From positions 806,001-870,000 of the forward strand of contig NZ_CP041247.1 in NCBI RefSeq assembly GCF_006711645.1: a DNA stretch of 64,000 nt. Direction: 5' to 3'. Below are positions 47,401 to 55,489 of the stretch, piece by piece; positions within the stretch are counted from its first letter, which is position 1, and each line of letters starts with the position of its first letter. The stretch comes from Klebsiella electrica (GTDB taxonomy: Bacteria > Pseudomonadota > Gammaproteobacteria > Enterobacterales > Enterobacteriaceae). A program made the position numbers and the translations under genes. Below the pieces are notes generated by a model. The model made no database searches, was not told the DNA's origin, and saw only the letters and a list, made by a program, of their open reading frames with translations.

Positions 47401-48051
47401 ATGAAGCAATATGGATGTGGCACATATAGCCAACAATGCATCAGGCTGGCCGTTGCTGGCGCGATGCTTGCCGCTTCGTCGGCCTACGGTTTTATGACCA
47501 ATTATGATAACGGACGCGTTGATTTTGTTGGCCGGGTAACGGATATCTCCTGCAGCGTCGCGCTTAACGGCGGTAATAATGACGGTAGCGGCAACGTCTG
47601 GCTGGCGCCGGTGAACCTGGCGGAAGTCCACGACCGCGGGGCCGGCGCCTTTATGAAGCCGCAGTCTTTCACGCTTGAGTTGTCGAATTGCCAGCTCCGC
47701 CACGATGGCGGCGCGGCGGATAAAAATGAGATTCGTGCGGTGAATGTGCGCTGGATTGATGGATTTACGATCAAAGCTGTCGCGAATGAAAATGCGGGCT
47801 ATCTGGCGAACACGCTACCGGATGGGGCGCGAAATATCTATCTGGCGCTGTCAACGAATGATAACAATACGCTGGATAAGAGTAATAAAATTGTCCCCGC
47901 CGATCCGCAACAAAACCGCGTGCCGATTGTTGAAAAATCGGTTAATGGCGGCGTATTTACTTATTATATCGGCTACGTCACGCCGTCCCCGGAAAAGGCG
48001 ACAACCGGTCCACTGACCAGCTGGGCAACCTGGGAACTGGTGTATAATTAA
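47401..48051 (+). CDS. mrkF: MrkF, minor pilin / surface stability subunit
   Basis: A 216-residue pilin related to MrkA, known to affect fimbrial anchoring and stability. Signal peptide to about 30 (SSAYGFM), NGRVDFVGRVTDISC as donor strand and first Cys, LSNCQLRHD as second, ending WATWELVYN. Last gene of the mrk structural operon (no mrkE is seen, as is usual). RBS GGAGG lies just upstream. Confidence 0.93.
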   Translation: MKQYGCGTYSQQCIRLAVAGAMLAASSAYGFMTNYDNGRVDFVGRVTDISCSVALNGGNNDGSGNVWLAPVNLAEVHDRGAGAFMKPQSFTLELSNCQLRHDGGAADKNEIRAVNVRWIDGFTIKAVANENAGYLANTLPDGARNIYLALSTNDNNTLDKSNKIVPADPQQNRVPIVEKSVNGGVFTYYIGYVTPSPEKATTGPLTSWATWELVYN

Positions 48052-48055
48052 GCGT

Positions 48056-48108
48056 GCGGTATTTAGCGTATAAAAATACCGCATGACCCCGGTATTTTTA
48101 TACGCTAA
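48056..48108. terminator. Long stem-loop between convergent mrkF and mrkJ (bidirectional terminator)
   Basis: A 19-bp perfect inverted repeat (48063-48081 and 48090-48108, arm starting TTAGCGTATAAAAATACC, loop CATGACCC). It overlaps the mrkJ stop codon. A second, mutually exclusive hairpin uses the same middle part: GCGGTATTT (48056-48064) with AAATACCGC (48074-48082). Confidence 0.65.
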
Positions 48109-48814
48109 CCTTTTCCTGAACCAGTTGTTCAATGCTGACTTCTTTCCAGTAATGACCCTGAATAGCAAACCACTCCATTCCCTGCAGCCAGTTTTTATGC
48201 GCTTCGCTCTCGACACCTTCAATAATAACATTGTGGTTATTGCGTGAGAGGAAGGTCACCAGGGCATCCATCAGCGGCCGCCCGTATTCTTTCTGCATGA
48301 GATGCCAGAATAAATCTTTGTCAATTTTGACATATTCAAAATGATATCCGCGAATAGCACTAATGCCGGCATAACCAGAACCAAAATCGTCGAGCCACAA
48401 TGTGGACGTCTGCGGACCGTTCCAGCTGGCTAATGCATTATTAAGCAGGCCTTTGGCATTTTCCGTAACTTCAAAATGCACACACTTCAGATGGTTAATG
48501 TAGGCTTCGATTTGCGGCTGATGCAAAATGCCGAGAATATGATCGTCGACATTGATTGTGGCGGAGATGCCATTATCAATAAACCATGCCTGATGCTTTT
48601 CAATCAATGCCAGTTGCTCCATGAAAATACTTTCACGAAGCGCTGCATTGGCATGACGGAAGAAAAATTCAGGGGCCACAGGAATAGAGTCGAAGCGGCT
48701 TAAACATTCCACTGCAACGAGGGTGTCCTGCGGAGAGAACATTTTTTGAAAAACATAGCGAACAGAGATGTCGTCACGGGATAAGTTATGGTCAGAAAAT
48801 ATTTTAGCGTTCAT
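48098..48814 (-). CDS. mrkJ: MrkJ, c-di-GMP phosphodiesterase
   Basis: A 238-residue stand-alone EAL protein that degrades c-di-GMP and thereby lowers type 3 fimbriae expression. Active-site blocks are intact: VAVECLSRF (ExL), ATINVDD (Asn), FEVTENA (Glu), LWLDDFGSGYAGI (DDFG loop), YVKIDKDLF (Lys) and IIEGVESE (Glu). It is on the same strand as mrkI and mrkH, but an insertion sequence now separates it from them; 136 bp of native upstream DNA remain, containing an ACTGCAGG/CCTGCAGT inverted pair (48845-48852, 48876-48883). Confidence 0.94.
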   Translation of the reverse strand: MNAKIFSDHNLSRDDISVRYVFQKMFSPQDTLVAVECLSRFDSIPVAPEFFFRHANAALRESIFMEQLALIEKHQAWFIDNGISATINVDDHILGILHQPQIEAYINHLKCVHFEVTENAKGLLNNALASWNGPQTSTLWLDDFGSGYAGISAIRGYHFEYVKIDKDLFWHLMQKEYGRPLMDALVTFLSRNNHNVIIEGVESEAHKNWLQGMEWFAIQGHYWKEVSIEQLVQEKVSV

Positions 48815-48961
48815 TTTTTCGTGTCAGGAATTTTACAGAACATTACTGCAGGGTGAAAATATTATAAGTGACATACCTGCAGTTTGGAATGTTTATTAAA
48901 AGTAACCTTTCAATTAATTGTCCGGTTGTGATTGGGGTATGGTTTTTCTAGGCTGTGTCCT

Positions 48962-49477
48962 TTAATTGCATAATTTTTTGTAAAACAGTCTAATGCAACC
49001 CAGTTTCACCATCGCCAGATAATTCCTCGCCGTTTTGTCGTAACGCGTGGCAATGCGACGGTATTCTTTCAGACAGCCAAAACACCGCTCAACAACGTTG
49101 CGATTACGATAAGCATCACGATCAAGCTGTGAACGACCATCTGCTGCCATTTTTTCATTAGATTTCCGCGGGATAACCACTTTTATCCCTTTTCGTTTCA
49201 GCTCATTGCGAAGCGCATGTCCTGAGTAGGCTTTGTCAGCCAGCACCGCATAACCACGACGTTTCATGCTGCCGTTCTGGCGCTGAACACCAATTCCGTC
49301 CAGAAGGCGTAATGCGAACTGGCTTTCGTGAGCCTGTCCGGGACTCAGCACGATATTTAACGGGAGACCGCCTGCATCCGTCGCCATATGGATTTTGGTG
49401 CCAAAACCACCGCGAGAGCGACCCAGCCCATGATCTCCGGCGATATCGGGATGTTTTTTTGCGCGCCGGCGGCGCAC
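48962..49477 (-). CDS. IS5-family transposase, C-terminal part (OrfB)
   Basis: Up to 171 residues with the rest of the DDE domain: GRSRGGFGTKIHMATDAGG, VLADKAYSGHALRNEL (second Asp) and the C1 region RNVVERCFGCLKEYRRIATRYDK (Glu). Reached by -1 frameshifting from OrfA; it has no good start of its own. Confidence 0.85.
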   Translation of the reverse strand: MRRRRAKKHPDIAGDHGLGRSRGGFGTKIHMATDAGGLPLNIVLSPGQAHESQFALRLLDGIGVQRQNGSMKRRGYAVLADKAYSGHALRNELKRKGIKVVIPRKSNEKMAADGRSQLDRDAYRNRNVVERCFGCLKEYRRIATRYDKTARNYLAMVKLGCIRLFYKKLCN

Positions 49478-49806
49478 CTGAGTGCCCGGATATTGCTGCC
49501 ATCCAGCGCAGTAGCTGACCAGTCAACGAGGCCGTGAGCATCAAGAGAAGAAAGCAACCTGTTGAAAATAATATTAATCACACCCGACTTAGACCACCGG
49601 TTAAAGCGGTTATATACGGTTTTCCATGGGCCGTATCGTTCAGGTAAATCACGCCATGGGGCACCAGAGCACAACACCCAGAACATGCCATTGATGATCA
49701 TACGATGCTCCGCCCATGGGCGTCCGGCCCGTGGTGTTGCAGGTTGAGCGGGCAGTAAAGGCTGGATGATATCCCATGCTTCATCGGGAAGGTCGTAGCG
49801 GGCCAT
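49357..49806 (-). CDS. IS5-family transposase, N-terminal part (OrfA)
   Basis: DUF4096-type N-terminus ARYDLPDEAWDIIQPLLP, then RPWAEHRMIINGMFWVLCSGAPWRDLPERYGPW and the first catalytic Asp in ALDGSNIRALR. A slippery A AAA AAC heptamer (49454-49460 region, plus strand T7) precedes the point where homology passes to the -1 frame (OrfB). The last about 30 residues after the shift site are out of frame and not family-like. Confidence 0.87.
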   Translation of the reverse strand: MARYDLPDEAWDIIQPLLPAQPATPRAGRPWAEHRMIINGMFWVLCSGAPWRDLPERYGPWKTVYNRFNRWSKSGVINIIFNRLLSSLDAHGLVDWSATALDGSNIRALRCAAGAQKNIPISPEIMGWVALAVVLAPKSIWRRMQAVSR

Positions 49807-49865
49807 AGTTCAATATGTTGTAGAAACAGATGGTTACTATAGCTCAGACGATTAAGGGACACAGC

Positions 49866-50441
49866 CTAGCATTGATACATGTCGACGATTCTATCGTGCA
49901 TCGCCCGCGAGCTATGCATGCCTAGTTTTTGCATGATATGAATCCTGTGGCTGTAAACAGTTTTATGGTCAATATTCAGGAGGCTGGCAATCTTTTTGTT
50001 GTTATGGCAGGCCATGGTCAGCTCCAGCACCTGGCGTTCTCTGGCGGAGAGCTTCTTCGGCAGGGAAAAATCGCCGCCGTCAGCGCTTGCGCTGACGGCG
50101 CGATAAAAATCGTGTAACGATGTTTTTTCTGTAAGAATCATAGTGTTATCTATGGTTATTAGCTCGCTGAACAGGCTGGCGATATCGCTTCTGACCACCA
50201 GGATTACCCGGGTGCAGTGCAGAAGACACCAGCGCATATTGTTGAGCAATAACATCGTGTTGGCAGCAGAAAAGTCCTTATGAATGACGTTAAAAATAAC
50301 GATCCCAGACAGGGGAGCGATTGCCCCCTGAGTGATATCCTGATAACGGAAGGTGGTAATGTCTTTATTGTTATCAACCAGATACCTATGAATTGATTGA
50401 CCGATTAAATTATCATCGGTATATAAAAATATCCTGTCCAA
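49866..50441 (-). CDS. mrkI: MrkI, LuxR-family regulator of type 3 fimbriae
   Basis: A 191-residue regulator: N-terminal receiver-like region (MDRIFLYTDDNLIGQSIHRYL) and C-terminal LuxR helix-turn-helix (LSARERQVLELTMACHNNKKIASLLNIDHKTVYSHRIHIMQKLGM, about 129-175). Its TAG stop lies at the very edge of the insertion sequence, and removal of the element restores the same TAG, so the protein is unchanged. 4 bp downstream of mrkH and surely co-transcribed with it. Confidence 0.92.
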   Translation of the reverse strand: MDRIFLYTDDNLIGQSIHRYLVDNNKDITTFRYQDITQGAIAPLSGIVIFNVIHKDFSAANTMLLLNNMRWCLLHCTRVILVVRSDIASLFSELITIDNTMILTEKTSLHDFYRAVSASADGGDFSLPKKLSARERQVLELTMACHNNKKIASLLNIDHKTVYSHRIHIMQKLGMHSSRAMHDRIVDMYQC

Positions 50442-50445
50442 GGGG

Positions 50446-51141
50446 TCAGACTCTCTTTTTTCGCTTAGCTTCCAGAATCAAATCGAGCAGCATTTTCTCT
50501 ATTTTGATCTTATCTTCGCGGTGGCGGAATTTAAACTGACAGGAAACCTGGTGATAGCTTTCACTGTCTTCATCGAAGGTCATTTCAACAACATTTTTAA
50601 TGGCTAAATCAATGGTGATTTCACCATACTCAGCCAGAGACAGAACTGAATTTTTGAGGATTGAATTATGCGTGAGGAACTTCAGATTCGGGCTTTTCGC
50701 CATCAGCGCGCAGCCGCCATCCGAAATATCTTTAATCTCGAAAAGATAGTTTTCGCCATTCCTGTGTCGACCACGGCAAAAAAAGTCATAACGGTTGTGC
50801 AGACGAATGCGGGGATCGCGGCGTCTTTGTACCACGTGAATGCATTCCGGTAAGGCAAAGGAGACTTTATTGCCACGCTCCGCATCGGTGTTATAACTCT
50901 TCTTTAGCGTCGAACTGAATTCAATCTTTCCTGAATCACTATGCAGGATGAATTTATATTTATGTCCGGGTGGGATCTTGCTATGAGTGACGATATGGAA
51001 CTCAGCAAAATCTACCCGGGTAATCTGGGTCATGATGTTTTTGTTATTAAAGAAAATCTCTATCCCGGAGCGTTTTCTCAGTTCCTCCCTGAAAATAGCA
51101 ATGATTTCATACCGACTGGTCTTTATTGTTCCCTCTGTCAT
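50446..51141 (-). CDS. mrkH: MrkH, PilZ-domain c-di-GMP-dependent activator
   Basis: A 231-residue activator of mrkA that binds DNA when loaded with c-di-GMP. The PilZ signature is complete: RRRDPRIRLHNRYDF (RxxxR, about 105-119) and EIKDISDGGCALMA (D/NxSxxG, about 136-149). The N-terminal half (about 1-100) is a YcgR-N-like domain. First gene of mrkHI. RBS GAGGGAA region before ATG 51141. Confidence 0.93.
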   Translation of the reverse strand: MTEGTIKTSRYEIIAIFREELRKRSGIEIFFNNKNIMTQITRVDFAEFHIVTHSKIPPGHKYKFILHSDSGKIEFSSTLKKSYNTDAERGNKVSFALPECIHVVQRRRDPRIRLHNRYDFFCRGRHRNGENYLFEIKDISDGGCALMAKSPNLKFLTHNSILKNSVLSLAEYGEITIDLAIKNVVEMTFDEDSESYHQVSCQFKFRHREDKIKIEKMLLDLILEAKRKKRV

Positions 51142-51554
51142 GTAAAATCCTTGTTGATTTTTTATTGTGTGTAGTTAATTTTTCTTATGCCTATACCAAC
51201 ATTCTGATTGCATTAACCAGATGTTTTTATGAGCGTCCGATGTTATTGGCTATCTTTATCGCAAAATTGATTTGTATAAACGTCGAATCAGATATTGTTT
51301 TTCCTGTAATTAAGCGTTGAAAAAATTCCGGGGAAGGCATAAACGACAAAAGTCCCCAATAAGGAGACTTGTCAAAAGAGTATAAATCAATGCTATATAT
51401 AGGGTTGTTGAGCGCAGAATAGTGCAAACATATCGCCGTTTTTAGGATATATAGTGCCAGCCGCGTTGGGCTAATTCCAGACAAATAGCTGGAGAGAAAA
51501 TGGCGTCCGGCACGGACCTGCGCACAGGGAAATGCACAGGCGTGCCGATGGGGG
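51142..51554. other. mrkH upstream region
   Basis: About 410 bp, strongly AT-rich, no gene. Contains the mrkH promoter (elements not resolved) and, at 51346-51370, a terminator-like hairpin for the upstream minus-strand gene. Confidence 0.5.
51346..51370 (-). terminator. Terminator-like hairpin after the aldo/keto reductase gene
   Basis: On the minus strand AGTCTCC-TTAT-TGGGGACT followed by TTTTGT; the stem has one G-U pair. It would separate this gene's transcription from mrkH. Confidence 0.5.
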
Positions 51555-52421
51555 TCAGCGCTGCAGTTTTGCTAATGTAGCGATGGCTTGCGCAGGCAGG
51601 GTTAACGCGCCTGCGGCCAGGTTCTCCTGCAGGTGCTGGAGCGAAGAGGTGCCCGGGATCAGCAGAATATTAGGCGAACGCTGCAGCAGCCAGGCGAGCG
51701 CAACCTGCATCGGCGTCGCCTCCAGCGCGGCGGCAACGTCGTTCAGCTCCTGGGCCTGCAGCGGGGTAAATCCCCCCAGCGGAAAGAAAGGGACGTAGGC
51801 AATATTTTGTGCGGCAAGTTCATCAATCAGCGCATCGTCTGCGCGACTGGCGACGTTATATTGGTTTTGCACGCAAACAACGGGCGTCATCTTTTGCGCA
51901 TCGGCCACCTGTTTTGCGGTCACGTTGCTAAGGCCGATGTGGCGGATAAGGCCACGCTCTTTAAGCTCAAGCAGCGTGGTCAGCGGTGCTTCCAGCGAAC
52001 CTTCTACCGGTCCGTGGGTACCAAGCATACTGCGCAGATTCACGATCTCCAGGACATCGAGTCCCAGATTACGCAGGTTATCTTCCACCGCCTGCGTGAG
52101 CTCCTCAGGCGACATCGCCGGTAGCCAGTTGCCCTTTTCATCGCGACGAGCGCTGACTTTCGTCACGATACAAAGATCGTCGGCATAAGGATGGAGCGCT
52201 TTGCGAATCAGCTGGTTAGTAATATGCGGACCGTAAAAATCGGAGGTATCAATATGATTGACTCCCGCCTCTATCGCGGCGTGCAGGACACGGATAGCGG
52301 CCTGCGGATCGGCTGGCGGGCCGAATACGCCGGGGCCGGCTAACTGCATGGCTCCGTAGCCCAGACGATAGACCTGGCGCTGACCTAATGTTCCGCTTCC
52401 GGATAATTTTACGCTGGACAT
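51555..52421 (-). CDS. Aldo/keto reductase, YdbC/PdxI-like (pyridoxal reductase)
   Basis: NADPH-dependent TIM-barrel reductase of 288 residues. RLGYGAMQLAGPGVFGPPAD, GVNHIDTSDFYGPHITNQLIRKAL (catalytic Asp-Tyr), CIVTKVSARR (Lys), RHIGLSNV, AWLLQRSPNILLIPGTSS are present and close to E. coli YdbC, now called PdxI, which reduces pyridoxal to pyridoxine. Substrate here is inferred from that similarity. Single gene. Confidence 0.82.
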   Translation of the reverse strand: MSSVKLSGSGTLGQRQVYRLGYGAMQLAGPGVFGPPADPQAAIRVLHAAIEAGVNHIDTSDFYGPHITNQLIRKALHPYADDLCIVTKVSARRDEKGNWLPAMSPEELTQAVEDNLRNLGLDVLEIVNLRSMLGTHGPVEGSLEAPLTTLLELKERGLIRHIGLSNVTAKQVADAQKMTPVVCVQNQYNVASRADDALIDELAAQNIAYVPFFPLGGFTPLQAQELNDVAAALEATPMQVALAWLLQRSPNILLIPGTSSLQHLQENLAAGALTLPAQAIATLAKLQR

Positions 52422-52537
52422 GACGACTCCCCCCTGATGTGCAAACCCTAAGTGTAAACCTGGCGAAGAAGTCCGGATGGCAGGAATATTGGCAGAACGT
52501 GCGGCGGCAGTGATAACCGCCGCCGCAGAGGGGAAGA

Positions 52538-53767
52538 TTAGCTAAAGAACATGACCGAAACGCACAGCAGTCCGACCACCAGGGTGATGAAATTACCCAC
52601 TGAACGGTAGGGTTTGAGCGCGGGAATGATATAGGTCGACAGCGTCGGCATGATGAACAGGATCATGGCGATCAGCGGGCCGCTGATGGCGTAGATCATG
52701 GAAATGGCGTTCGGATTGATAAAGCAAACCATGAACGTCAGCGTCGAGACCAGCAGAATCGACATCGCGCGGTTAAAGGCGCGGCTTTTGCGAATGCCGA
52801 CCTGATTGAGCGACGTTTTCACGATTTCGCTGGCGCCTTCAATCACGCCAAAATAGGTGCCGAGAAATGACTTCGACATGGCCACGACGGCGACCACGAT
52901 GCCTGTTACCGACAGCCACGCCGGGGAGCCTGGCATCATCGACAGCGCGGAGAGGATGGTCACCCCTTCGTTACGTGCGTTTTCGATATAGGAGACCGGT
53001 ATCGCCAGCAGGCAGCTGAAGACAAAAAACAGCACGCTGGCGCAGATGATGGTATAGGCCACTTTCATGATTTTTTTGCATTTACCCATCGCCAGCTCAC
53101 CATATTTCTCCTGCTGATCGACAGCAAAAGTGGAAATGATGGGTGTATGGCTAAAAGCGAAAACCATCACAGGAATCGAGATCCAGACCTGGTGAAAGGT
53201 CTGTGAGGTCAGCTGCAACTGGCTGGTGAGATGCTCAGGCTGCCAGTCGCCGATTAAATAGAGAGACAAGAACAGGAAGCAGGCAATCAGCGGGAACACC
53301 AAAAAACCCATCACCTTAATCGTGATATGGCGACCCATCAAAAAGATCAGGTTCAACACCATGACCACGGCCAGACTTAGCATGGCGCGAACGACGGGGG
53401 TAATCGGCGTATGCCTTGCCAGCTGCTCGGCGAGCGAGTTGGTGATGGCCACGGCATAAATCAGCACCACCACGAAGAAGGCGAGGAAATAGAGCGCGGT
53501 GATCAGATTACCCACTTTCTTGCCGTAGTAATGGTTTACCGCCCCGGTGATCCCGACGCCGGGCGCAGCTTTCGCGGAGAGGATGAACTGACTCAGCGCT
53601 TTGTGCGGCCAGTAGGTTAACGGCCAGGCGACCAGCGCGGTGATAAACAGAACAATGGCGCCGGCAGACCCCAGTTGGATCGGCAAAAACAGGGTGCCAG
53701 CGCCTACGGCAGTGCCATATAAGGCAAAACTCCAAAGAGTTTCTTCTTTAGACCAAATTTTAGACAT
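52538..53767 (-). CDS. yqeG: YqeG, HAAAP-family amino-acid permease
   Basis: A 409-residue inner-membrane permease of the hydroxy/aromatic amino-acid family (SdaC/TdcC relatives), about 11 helices. MSKIWSKEETLWSFALYGTAVGAGTLFLPIQLG and SKSFLGTYFGVIEGASEIV agree almost residue for residue with E. coli YqeG. Substrate is probably a small polar amino acid. In E. coli yqeF and yqeG are neighbours; here two genes (PACE, LysR) lie between them. Confidence 0.88.
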   Translation of the reverse strand: MSKIWSKEETLWSFALYGTAVGAGTLFLPIQLGSAGAIVLFITALVAWPLTYWPHKALSQFILSAKAAPGVGITGAVNHYYGKKVGNLITALYFLAFFVVVLIYAVAITNSLAEQLARHTPITPVVRAMLSLAVVMVLNLIFLMGRHITIKVMGFLVFPLIACFLFLSLYLIGDWQPEHLTSQLQLTSQTFHQVWISIPVMVFAFSHTPIISTFAVDQQEKYGELAMGKCKKIMKVAYTIICASVLFFVFSCLLAIPVSYIENARNEGVTILSALSMMPGSPAWLSVTGIVVAVVAMSKSFLGTYFGVIEGASEIVKTSLNQVGIRKSRAFNRAMSILLVSTLTFMVCFINPNAISMIYAISGPLIAMILFIMPTLSTYIIPALKPYRSVGNFITLVVGLLCVSVMFFS

Positions 53768-53900
53768 TGTGTGAATTTATCAACCGTAAGAACAAAAAAA
53801 AGGAGTGTAATTTACCACAACAATGAATGGGCCGTTGCGATACTTTCGGATGACAAATAAGGCCGGGGGCGCCGGGTATCCTCCCGGCGATGAAGAACCG

Positions 53901-54362
53901 TTAGCTGCGCGCCAGGATCCGCTGCTGGCGATACTTCAGTACGCGCTCGCGCAGCGTATCCCATACCCAGTTAAACAGCATGGTGTAGGGCAGGAAGAAC
54001 AGCATAAAGCCGATTTCCAGCATAATCGCCTGGATCAGCGAGACCCCGAGAAGCAGCGCCACGGCGGTGATCCCGATAACAATAAACCCGGACTCGAAGC
54101 CGATGGCGTGCAGCGCGCGGACTTTCAGGGTCCGCGCCACGCGAGATACCGGCCAGAGGCGGTCAAAAGCGGCGTTGTATATCAGGTTCCATACCATCGC
54201 CAGCGTCGCGAGCAGCACGCTCAACCCACCCATTTCAAGAACCGAACGCTGCATCAGCCAGGCGGCGGTCGGGGCGAGAATTAATGTGGCGAGTCCTTCA
54301 AAACTGACCGCATGGATAATGCGCTCTGTCAGCGTCTTGCGCTGAAATGTGTTCTGTTGCAT
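53901..54362 (-). CDS. PACE-family efflux transporter
   Basis: A 153-residue protein of two tandem BTP (bacterial transmembrane pair) repeats with four helices: RIIHAVSFEGLATLILAPTAAWLM and RALHAIGFESGFIVIGITAVALLL are the paired starts, with the conserved membrane glutamate in each (FEG, FES). PACE proteins such as AceI export biocides like chlorhexidine. Divergent from a LysR-type regulator, the common arrangement for this family. Confidence 0.88.
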   Translation of the reverse strand: MQQNTFQRKTLTERIIHAVSFEGLATLILAPTAAWLMQRSVLEMGGLSVLLATLAMVWNLIYNAAFDRLWPVSRVARTLKVRALHAIGFESGFIVIGITAVALLLGVSLIQAIMLEIGFMLFFLPYTMLFNWVWDTLRERVLKYRQQRILARS

Positions 54363-54502
54363 GGCTTGCTACCTCCGAAAAAGCCGTTGTTCTGACCGGT
54401 TCTTCTGCGACAGGGAGAGAACCGATTCTGAGAAATTCCTCCGCATTTTATGGATAAATATGATAAACAAAAGATAGATTCCATCGATAAAGTAGATAGT
54501 TC

Positions 54503-55384
54503 ATGCGCTATTCTCCTGAAGCTCTCACCGCATTTGTTGAAGCCGTGGCCTGCGGGTCGTTTTCCGCCGCCGCCCGTCGGCTGCGCAAAAGCCAGTCCAC
54601 CATCAGCACCGCCATTTCCAACCTTGAAGCCGATCTGGGCGTCGCGCTGTTTGACCGCACGACCCGCCATCCCACGCTGACGCCGCAGGGCGAACAGGTT
54701 CTGAGTTATGTCAAAGCGATTCTGGCGGCCAGCGATCGGCTCGATGAGCTGGCGATTTCCCTGTCTGATGAAACGGAAGCGCGCCTGACGTTTGTGCTTT
54801 CCGATACGCTGCACCCGGATGTGCTGGAGGATCTGCTGCAGCAGTTCGATAGTCGTTTTCCCCACACCGAGTTTGAGTGTCTGATAGGGGAAGATGAGGA
54901 TGTCATTGACCTGTTGCAGAAGGAGCGCGCGCAGGTGGGGCTGATTGAGGCCAGGGATAGCTATCCGACGGAGATTGGTAGTACCCGCCTGCCGTTACAA
55001 ACGGCGATGGCTATCTACGTGGCCCCCGCGCATCCGTTGGCGGCACAGGGGCGGGTCGCCTGGGATGAGCTGCATAGCTGGCGAGAACTACGCCTGAGCA
55101 CTTTTCTGGCCAGCTCGCTCGAGCCGGCGAAAGGGCAGGTCTGGTCGGCGCCGAACTATTTACTGCTGCTCAGTATGACGGTACAGGGGCTGGGATGGTG
55201 CATTTTACCCTGCGCGCTGGTGGAGGAGTTTGCCGGTTCAGGCACGCTGGTGGCGCTGAACATTCCCGGCTGGCCGCGGGCGATTTCCGTTGATTTACTG
55301 TGGAATAAGAAGGCGCCGCCGGGGAAAGCCGGAAGCTGGCTGCGTCAGCATTTACAGTGCCAGGAACCCGCCACGCGGGGCTAA
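54503..55384 (+). CDS. LysR-family regulator, likely of the PACE transporter
   Basis: A 293-residue regulator with N-terminal winged helix (MRYSPEALTAFVEAVACGSFSAAARRLRKSQSTISTAISNLEADLG) and substrate domain from about 90. Divergent from the PACE gene with 140 bp between, which contains T-N11-A-like symmetrical elements but no clear single site. Probably an activator that responds to the exported compound. Confidence 0.87.
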   Translation: MRYSPEALTAFVEAVACGSFSAAARRLRKSQSTISTAISNLEADLGVALFDRTTRHPTLTPQGEQVLSYVKAILAASDRLDELAISLSDETEARLTFVLSDTLHPDVLEDLLQQFDSRFPHTEFECLIGEDEDVIDLLQKERAQVGLIEARDSYPTEIGSTRLPLQTAMAIYVAPAHPLAAQGRVAWDELHSWRELRLSTFLASSLEPAKGQVWSAPNYLLLLSMTVQGLGWCILPCALVEEFAGSGTLVALNIPGWPRAISVDLLWNKKAPPGKAGSWLRQHLQCQEPATRG

Positions 55385-55489
55385 TCTTTGTGATTTGTCT
55401 CACTTTTTTTAAACAATTGCGAAATTTTTTGATAACAATTCTCTACTATGTTGCTGTTTCTTTGCGCAGAGGCAGGGCAGAGGTAGAGG

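Larger units (their letters stand above)
48951..49866 (-). mobile_element. IS5-family (IS427-like) insertion sequence
   Basis: A complete 916-bp element. Terminal inverted repeats GGCTGTGTCCTTTAATTG and GGCTGTGTCCCTTAATCG match at 16 of 18 positions. Flanks read CTA|GG...CC|TAG, so TA (or CTAG, counting shared bases) is the target duplication, as expected for this group. Transposase is in two overlapping frames on the minus strand. Inserted between mrkI and mrkJ at the mrkI stop codon. Both frames and ends are intact, so it may still be mobile. Confidence 0.9.
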
